Assembly: GCA_008477525.1 (NCBI GenBank)
Contig: SPDT01000005.1
Location: 1,426,001-1,490,000, forward strand
DNA length: 64,000 nt
Direction: 5' to 3'
From: Hypomyces perniciosus
Lineage: Eukaryota; Ascomycota; Sordariomycetes; Hypocreales; Hypocreaceae
Both the position numbers and the translations under genes were made by a program. The notes under the pieces were generated by a model. That model had not been told where the DNA came from. It saw nothing but the letters and a program-made list of their open reading frames with translations, and made no database searches. Positions 56,458-64,000 of this stretch are shown here, one piece after another; position 1 is the stretch's first letter; each line of letters begins with the position of its first letter.

Positions 56458-59114
56458 ATGCAGACATCCCCAACGTCCTCTTCCCAGCGAAGGTCTCTTA
56501 ACGAGCAATTTCGCTCACAGGGCGAAAAACTTCAGGTCCGGCTCGTACCATATAGTCCGCCCCGGCTCAGCTCCGATGGCACGGCACCGTCCCGCCCGGT
56601 GTCGTACGCAGACAACCCACCACCTCGCTTCTCGTTGGACAACATCGAGATTCATGGCCGGGACGAGTCGCCGATGACCGCAACTCCCTCTGTTTCAAGT
56701 TTGATCATCCCTGTCTCCACCCGAGACAGCAATGGTATCAACCAGGAGCCTCATCTTGACGCAGAGCACATAGAATCCGTCACTAGCGAAACCCCCGAAG
56801 CCGTTCAGTCCAAGTCTCTAGAGCGGTCCGTGTTCTCATCGCCATCACTGACATCGCTGTCTTCAACTTTGTCGAATACTCCGTCCTGGTGTCGTCCCAA
56901 GAGAGTCATCACAGTTCATGCGGATAAGACCTTTTCCCTGGTGCCACAACCTGGTTCCGTCTTATCTAGGGCAGACTCCTTCTCTTCCCCACACCTCTCC
57001 TCTACTACACCTAGCAGTTCCTATTTACGGTTGTCATCTAGTGGGTTTGGCGATGACCGCCCTGGCTCATCTCTCACATCCTTGGGGGAGCATGGCTCGT
57101 TTCCAGCCTTGCCAACTTATCCCTCCATTCCGCTGGCCAAACCAAGCTCTGACTCTGACTCTCCTTGGAACTACAGTCTAGTTGGTGGTTTGCGCAAGGT
57201 TCAGAGTCGCACATCAGACTCTAACCACAGGCATTCGTCACGATTCTTTCAAGGCGAGCCTGTGCCACTGGCTGATGTCACAACGGCAATAGACGGGCCT
57301 TCCAACACCCTGCTAACGACTAAACAGTCCTTCCAGTCAACAGAATCTGGCTCTACTTTGTCCGACCGGACTAACTATAAGGTCTATGGCCGAAGCTCCC
57401 CCGTCACTGGTCCTATTGACGATTCCACTGGCTTTGAGTTTGAAAGCCGACCGCCTTCTTCCACGGCTTCAAACTATGTTAGTCTTGGCGACGCTGCCTC
57501 CACTGATCAATCCTTGGGCAATCCATCAAGGCCGCATTCTGAGCAAAGTGAAGCGAACTACATTATTCACGGCGATATCTCTTATTCGTCCTCCATTGCC
57601 ACGACTCCCAGATCTCGAGTGCGGCAAGAATACTCGAGGGAGAGCTTGGTCGTGGCCCCGTTGCGGCCAATGAAGCTGAGTCGTCCTGAAGCACATTTGA
57701 TTATCATCAAGTCGCGGTCCCATGACTTGCAGAGGACCGAACTTCTACCATCAATGTCCGATGCCACTCAGGAGGCTGCGCGTGCTTTGTCCGTCGGATC
57801 TGCAACCGGATCCATCCAGGGTGGGATAGACTGTCAAGATCTGGCAGTTTCTTCAACCTTTGAACCAACCATTCCTCGTGGGAATTTGTCCCGGCCACAT
57901 CAATGGAGCACCGCACTGTCGATAGTTTTCTCTGAAAGTGAAAGAGAGAGTGAGCCACCATCACGCTCCTTATCGCGTCTATCGGGCAATGGTCGAAACG
58001 TACTTGCCGTCAATCACAGTAGACGAATGGAGAGCTTTTCTTCATCATTAGCGGGTGTTGAGGAGTCTTTTGCCATTGCCTCTCACTCACAGAATATTTC
58101 TGTGGAACGACCTCAGCCAGTGTACAGCAGAGAGATGTCTGTTGGAAATGGTCGTTTGATACGCGACCAAGATGAAGATGGTGATGGTCTTGCAGACCTG
58201 GAGGAGCTCCACCGCCGTCCATCCCGCGTTCGGCACCATAACCTCCTATCTAGCTATTCCTCAGACCGAAATTTGCGGTCTTCGGGAAGCTCTCGGGCTA
58301 ACAGCCTGAACTATGCATCCATACCCACCTGGGCTAGGTAGGAGGATATAACCCTTGACGCTTCATCTTCATATCTAACTTCTTCAGGGTGTATTACGGA
58401 AGCGGAGAAAGGCGATTCTTGGTTGCCCAACCCTCGTACGAATCCATGTTCTCACAATTTAGTGACAGCCAACCACGGAATTCTCTTCTCAGCCGCTCTC
58501 CTAGCTATGAATGCTTTACTGTCGACATAAACAACCCCCGGCGTCGCCCTCGGGAAAACCAGGCGCAAAATACAGATTCAATGGATATCGTACCCAATCC
58601 CATCATCGCAGCTGCTCGTAGTCTTAAGAAGCAAACGTCAAGCATTTGGTCACCACACTTGCGCCAGGATAGACGATCCGGTCGTCCTAGTATTTGGACA
58701 CCACCCTCATTGGCTGACTCTACTGGAAACCATTTTTGGAGACGGAATATTCAGCTTGTGTTGTTCGTTCTTGGGTTTATTCTTCCGTTCTGTAAGTGTT
58801 GAAGAACCTAGCTAAATGAGCCTGTGAAGCTACATTCTCTAACAGGAACTATAGTCTGGATGATTGGGGCATTGATGCCGTTGCCGCCAAAGTCACAGCT
58901 AGAAATGACGGAACGAGACCACAGCACGAGCCATCTCGATCTCAGACTGGAGTCCCGCCATCAAATGCAGGACATAAATGAGCTACGCCTTCACAATCGC
59001 ATGAAGTGGTGGCGTAGTATCAACCGGCGGATGTCTTTCATAGGTGTTCTTCTGATTGGTGCTTATATCGCCTTGATTGTTGTGGGAGTTAAACAACAAT
59101 GGAGTTCACGATGA
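56458..59114 (+). CDS. Fungus-specific serine-rich protein with two C-terminal membrane helices
   Basis: Three exons (56458-58337, 58388-58791, 58855-59114) give 847 residues. The first 700 are Ser/Pro/Arg-rich and probably disordered and phosphorylated (RSQGEKLQVRLVPYSPPR is a conserved-looking opening). Around residues 570-584 an acidic DQDEDGDGLADLEEL run matches a DxDxDG calcium-binding-like loop. After the first splice, PTWARVYYGSGERRFL looks conserved, then the C-terminus has two membrane helices (IQLVLFVLGFILPFFWMIGA and MSFIGVLLIGAYIALIVVGV) separated by a basic segment with KWWRSINRR. I recall similar proteins annotated only as serine-rich protein in other filamentous fungi. No function is assigned. 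The start at 56458 is the first in-frame ATG. Confidence 0.8.
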
Positions 59115-59649
59115 TATATGAAAGCTTACGATCTACAAGACGTTATAAAATTTTGATTCTCGACGACGGATGACTTACATCCAGACGACTTTTTTCCTTC
59201 ACGAATTCACGATGCGTCTCACACCAACCTTTTACTATTTAACGCCTCCACATTTTTTTTTTCATTCATATATCCTTGACTATTTATGAACGTTTATCAT
59301 GCGAGCAATGATACCATATATCCCTGTACTTGTGTGTACATATGTACTACTATATAGCATTCACTGAGACTTTTGGCGAAATTTAATATGGATATGCAAT
59401 GGCATTTGGGCGCTGGCCTTTTTGGTATTTGTTCATATGACAGATTTGAATGACAGCTTTGACGTCTTTTTCCGATCGGGATAGACAGCATCATGGATGC
59501 CTGGTTATTCCGTCTGTCTGTCCAACCGACTTGGATATATCCCACGCAACCACTATGTGATTGCCCTTTGAAGATCATGCGTAGAATGTAGCGACCAAGA
59601 GGTCCTCTCATTGGCGTTCGTCGCTGACAATTCTGTCAACACTGCTAAA
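59115..59649. other. Convergent 3' region
   Basis: Between the serine-rich protein gene (+) and ALE1 (-). AT-rich with a T tract at 59250-59262. No gene seen. Confidence 0.5.
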
Positions 59650-61591
59650 TTATGTCGTCTTTTTTCTTTGCAGTGCCTCAATTTCAGCCTTGAATTCGCC
59701 GACGGCTTCTGTAATATCTTGCTCTGGATCTTTCGATATGCCCAGGATTGGCTCCTTGCCGGTAAGGCTGTCCGTGCTTACGGACCGCACCAATTGGGCA
59801 CTGGCTCTCCCTTGACGCTTTTCCAGTTTCTTCTTTAGTATGGCCTTCCCCGGCGATGCAAAGAACACCATTGACATGATGGTCCACACGAAAGCATAGA
59901 AATAGACTTGGGACCAGGCACGCATAGAGTCTTGGAAGCCCAGGACCAGGAAAGGAAGGGTTGCAAATGAAAAGGTAAACTGAGTGACGATATAAGTAGT
60001 GATGTCGTAGTACTTCTTGTTAGGCAACGGGTTGCCGGTGATTGGATCCAAGAAGAACGGACGAATGTGGCGGCGGAAATCTGTTACATTATATGGTTAA
60101 TCATTGAGGCATGGCCAATGGGAATGGGATGTGACTCACTCTTGGCCGCTGTTTGGATCAGACTGGCTAATACAAAGGACAGGTAGTAGCCTGGGTAGAA
60201 GCCATGCCAAAAGGCACTCGTCACGAAGGTCGTCATACTGGCGCGAAACCCAGGTTTCTTGCCTCTCGGGGTAACTCGAAGATAGATGTAGTTGCGCAGC
60301 CAGTGATTGGTGTTCATATTCCAACCAGCCAGGTAGCCTCGGGGGTTCTGGGCTGTTTCCACGGCCCAAGGGTCGATGTTTTGCAACCGATTCCATGAAA
60401 CCTTGCCAGTAACTGCGTCGATACCGTTGTAGCCCAGGCCAGCAAGGATGCAAGAACCCTCAGTTAAAGACCAAACACCATAATACTTGAACCGGGCGAC
60501 AAGGCTTGTTACGTACATAATCCACACACGGTTTAAAAAGCTATACTTCCCGTACGAGTCGGAGACCACAAGTGTTTCGTTGTAGCGACCGGACAGGATG
60601 ACGAACAGACCGACCCAAAGAAGGCCGGTGAAAGCCTTGATAGTTGCAGGGGTACCACTACGTGGGATTTTGCGCTTCTTCCTCACCGGAGGTTTCTTTG
60701 CTGGGTCGACATGTGTAGGGACATCGAACATAGACGTATCGATCCAGCGGCGGTAATCAACATAATCGAAAGCGGGGCCAGCGAAGAGAGATGGGAAGAA
60801 TAGGACATATGCGGCGTAGTCCAAAAGCGATGGCAACTCTTTCAAGGCGCGGTCTTTTTGGAAATCGGAGAGATGGTCTTCCAAAAGTTGTCCATCAGCC
60901 ACGTTCCAGCAAAATGCAGAGAGTTTCATGACAAGAACCATCTGGGCGCCAGTGATATCGACACTTGAAGGGCTGGCAGCGATCTGACGCTGGATATGGC
61001 TGATGGACATGTGGCCCATAACGAAAACGAAGCCGATCCATGGCATGTAGGGGCTGCCGCGGAGGTACTTGGCAATGCTGTATGTACCACCAGCACTGAT
61101 GAAAAGAGTCAAAACGCCATCCCATAGGTCGAATAGGCCGACGAGGTAGAAGATTGAAGTGCTTCGATAAGTGTCAGCCAAGAGCTAGCGAACAGGTAAC
61201 ACGCCTAGGAAGCAAGAAGCAGCGGGAGCATGGATACTGATGGCGTCGGTTTATCCATACCAGATAATGAATGCGTTCTTTCGGTCCGGCTTGGAGTCTG
61301 GAATGCGCTTCAAAAGTCCCGCAAGGGGATAGGAAATTAGAAATGAGAATATTAGCTTGACTGTGAGTGGGTGGTAGGCGGTTAGAACATGCTTGCGGTC
61401 AAGACATCGTGGGGTATGGTGGTAATAGTCGCTCACGTTCGTCGGGTGAGGCGGCGAGCTTCGCCGACAGAGCCTCGAAAGCTATAACCAGACACAGTAA
61501 GCACCACGCCCATCCTCAACAAATGCGCAGCGGAGTAGAGCTGGCCAGGCTGAGGATCGGAAGACAAACGCTGGTGAAGAAATAGAAGCAT
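59650..61591 (-). CDS. ALE1: Lysophospholipid acyltransferase, MBOAT family (Ale1/Lpt1)
   Basis: Five exons (61591-61570, 61481-61437, 61360-61261, 61161-60140, 60080-59650) give 539 residues. The two small first exons (22 and 45 nt) were inferred: together they give MLLFLHQ-PFEALSAKLAASPDE, which continues into LKLIFSFLISYPLAGLLKRI as in Ale1. Conserved parts include YLVGLFDLWDG, MGHMSISHI, FPSLFAGPAFDY, and the MBOAT catalytic residues in NTNHWLRNYIYLRV (Asn/His) and TSAFWHGFYPGYYLSF (His). Many hydrophobic segments indicate an ER multi-pass membrane protein. The C-terminus is polar with RKKTT, fit for an ER retention signal. The enzyme reacylates lysophosphatidylcholine, lysophosphatidylethanolamine and related lysolipids (Lands cycle). 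The start is the least certain part. Confidence 0.9.
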
Positions 61592-62003
61592 CGCCAATAG
61601 CCGATTTAATTTAGTCGGAAACACGGTACGAGAACAAGAACAAAACCAAATAATCAGATAATTCAAGCTATCTCAAAGACACTGGCAGTAACCACAGAGT
61701 ATTATTGAATGGTGCATTTCTTGAGGAATGAGGACGAGGGAAGCCATCGAAAGTGATATTTAGTGCACATGACATCCGACGTCAGTGGGGCAATAGGTAG
61801 CCAGAGGGTTTGAGCTATTTGTGTACTTCGTACACCTGCACCGAAGATCAAGTGCAATGATGCATCTGACCCTCTCATCTGCACAACTTGAGCCCCAATG
61901 ACTGCAGCCCGTACCTATTAACATTACCTCACATGGGTACACACGTTGACTTTAGGGTCCTTATCCGAGGATTGGGATTAAATGCTAGCATTCAAACTAG
62001 GCT
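61592..62003. other. Intergenic region upstream of ALE1
   Basis: About 410 bases between two minus-strand genes. Contains ACTTCGTACA at about 61825. No gene seen. Confidence 0.5.
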
Positions 62004-63370
62004 CTATGAGTTGGCAGCGTCCCGATTACTTTGTGCACTAGCACTCATGGTTGGCCTTGTTGTCGGCAGCGAGCCTTTGGGGGCATTGGATTGCCAAACC
62101 CGTGCCCAGGCAAAGACAATGCCACTAACAAACCCAATAAATATCGCAGAGACGCTTCCAAAGGTCACCGGCGCAGCGAAGAACACCAGGCCGCTGATGG
62201 CAATGGGTAGCTTGTTAAGAGCCCCAACCATGGAGTACGTTGTTGACGACGTAAGGCGAATGCACCATGCAGAGCAGTACGAGATGAAAATAGCAGCCAG
62301 TCCTGAATAGATCATGCCTACGATCATTCCGTTGCGTGATTCTTGTGGAAAGTTTTTGGAAAAGTTGATAGCTGACCAATCTTCTGCGAGCAGGGAACAA
62401 ACCACCAGGACGGGTATTGTCAACAGGTTGTTGTAATACATGGCTAGCACCAGGTCAGCACCAAAATATGTATCACGACGAAGGACGCGTAAATTTCAAC
62501 GTACTGTCCCAGTCCTTGAAGTTCATCTTTTTGATAACCTTGCGCATTCCCAAGACATAGGACGCACTACAGAAGACATTAAGCCCCATCCAAGCATATC
62601 CGGCATTCAGAGCTGACATAACAGCCGAAGAATCCGCGGGCCCAAAATCGCCCGCGATGGCGCTCTGGATATCAGCCCAGGCAGCCACAATAGAGCTGAG
62701 GACCATGAGACCGAAGGATAAAAGCGCAAGGGGTGTTACGCTGCCTCCAAACCACAAAACTTCGCCGTACGCGATGACAATAATGGTGAGGTTCTTGAAG
62801 ATGGTGTACACAGGCACCGACAGAAATTGCAGAGCCTTCGTACTTGTGTAAATCATTCCGACGAGGAGGATAGAGATAGGAAACCCTACACCCAGTTAAC
62901 TCGGGGATGTTCTTAACATTGTATCGAACGGAGTGTACGTACACTTCTTTGCCCTGTCGGCGTCAAAGGGAGCAAGGACTCGAATTAATCCCAGATGTTT
63001 GCATACCGATATCGTTGCGATACAGACAATAGCCTACAGGGATAGAACAGTCAACTGACTGCGTCAAGCTAAGGGGCTATTCGACACTTGACCTTACCTG
63101 GACAGCCAAATAAAAGAAGTTGAGGTTCCAGAACGTGCCCGACACAACGTATTTGTTCACTACCGTCATGCTTATGGAGGATATGCAATACGATAGGACA
63201 GATACTAACGGGCTATTATCAAGTCGTGAGATCGACAACGATAGGTTCCCAGGCATAGCATTATTCGGCCTCACGAATGGAGTTTTCGCCTTGAAAGGAC
63301 TCTTCTCGCTGTCGCCGTGAGTGCCCTCGGGTATACGCACGACGAAGTCATCATTCTTCCTATCGTCCAT
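62004..63370 (-). CDS. VRG4: Golgi GDP-mannose transporter (Vrg4/GmtA)
   Basis: Four exons (63370-63098, 63033-62943, 62885-62505, 62443-62004) give 394 residues. About ten membrane helices are visible. Diagnostic pieces are [40 protein letters not shown] (the FKNLT region binds nucleotide), [12 protein letters not shown], and [16 protein letters not shown], the GALNK nucleotide-binding motif of GDP-mannose transporters. The protein exchanges cytosolic GDP-mannose for GMP to feed Golgi mannosylation of cell-wall proteins and sphingolipids. The N-terminal 50 residues are hydrophilic and charged, as in GmtA. The fourth exon starts at CTAG|CC with a branch-like CTGAC 15 nt before it. Confidence 0.95.
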
Positions 63371-64000
63371 TTCGGCAGATGGTCAAAGGGGTCTCTCTCG
63401 AAACCGTCGACGGGCTCGGAAGGATTGGCCTGGAAGCGATTCGACTGAAGGAGCGATGAGACAGAGGACCTGCAAGGGTACAAGACGGAGTACGGAAGAG
63501 ATGGAGCGATTCCCGCTGACGAAGGTGTGATATTAGTCAGGATGCTGTATTGGAAACATGCCAACAATTAGTTACTCCGTAAACGAGGACAGAATGGAGG
63601 TAATACGGACAACACTCGTGGACGCGCCTCATATAATACAATTAGTAGTACCTATTACCTGTTCCCTTGGTAGTACTAGCTAGGTAGGTACCTAGTAGCG
63701 CTAAGGTACTGGGTACATCTTTGTGGGGTCCCACGTTTCTAAGGCGCCCGCTTTTATGTATGTACTAGTCGGAACGCAGTTCCAATGGTATATGAAAGGT
63801 AAAACAAACATTCTAACTCAACGTCATAGTCTCCAGGCTCATTATGTACAACCGCCGCATGCTGCAGTACTGTAGCATTTAGATCTCATCTGTCAACTTC
63901 GTAGGACGAATACTGCATTCAAACGTCTTGGAAGTCAATGGGCAAAATGAGACACCATCTTGGTTTTCGATTTGCTACACGCCTCCTCGCCGGAGGCATT
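63371..64000. other. Upstream region of VRG4 to window end
   Basis: Holds the VRG4 promoter, then a stretch with GTAGTACTAGCTAGGTAGGTACCTAG-type repeats at 63671-63696 (shown in part). No gene is recognisable before the window edge. Confidence 0.5.

Overview
The window is nuclear DNA of a filamentous ascomycete. Genes are split by short introns (about 45-200 nt) with GT..AG ends and CTRAC-like branch sites, intergenic regions are long, leaders are pyrimidine-rich, and the proteins are fungal types (RcoA/Tup1, WOPR regulator, Gmt-type GDP-mannose transporter, ERMES subunit Mmm1). Protein similarity as recalled, together with the abundant intergenic TACTCCGTA/TACTTCGTA motifs, suggests Eurotiomycetes (Aspergillus/Penicillium-like). 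This placement is inference. No bacterial, viral, CRISPR, secondary-metabolite or intact transposon features were seen.

Layout. 0-10 kb: sterol C-5 desaturase ERG3 (-), corepressor RcoA/Tup1 (+), RNase MRP subunit Rmp1 (-), vacuolar amino-acid transporter Avt1 (+). 10-16 kb: a Ran1/Ksp1-type kinase (-) with a long unusual upstream region, then a gene-free stretch rich in palindromic motifs. 17-24 kb: enolase-phosphatase Utr4 (+), 25S rRNA methyltransferase Bmt2 (-), ribosomal protein L25/uL23 (+), Tim8 (-), CorA-type Mg transporter Mnr2 (-). 24-27.5 kb: an AT-rich gene-free island with a 39-bp tandem repeat and perfect palindromes. 27.5-36.3 kb: signal peptidase subunit Spc1 (+), RING protein Rbx1/Hrt1 (-), an Edc1/PNRC-like decapping-activator candidate (+), a decaying FAD oxidoreductase (-), and DNA repair enzyme Tdp1 (+). 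36.3-42 kb: gene-free DNA and the long leader of a WOPR master regulator (Wor1/Ryp1 type, +). 44-54 kb: cardiolipin synthase (+), Mto1 (-), Vps45 (-), Mmm1 (+), Rce1 (-). 56-64 kb: a fungus-specific serine-rich membrane protein (+), lysophospholipid acyltransferase Ale1 (-), GDP-mannose transporter Vrg4/GmtA (-).

Most genes are conserved housekeeping genes and do not form one pathway. Themes recur: RNA processing and translation (Rmp1, Bmt2, L25, Mto1, Edc1-like), mitochondria and membrane lipid (Tim8, Crd1, Mmm1, Ale1, Erg3), secretory and vacuolar traffic (Spc1, Vps45, Vrg4, Avt1, Rce1), and transcriptional or developmental control (RcoA, WOPR protein, kinase). The exon models were built by hand from reading frame, splice signals and family conservation. 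Every multi-exon model given keeps an open frame, except the FAD oxidoreductase, which carries a nonsense codon and a 4-bp duplication.

No clearly new multi-gene system was found. The items most worth a second look are the broken oxidoreductase, the Edc1/PNRC-like protein, a GC-AG intron in RMP1, the dispersed palindromic motif family with one long inverted repeat, the long open frame upstream of the kinase, and the fungus-specific membrane protein with a DxDxDG motif.
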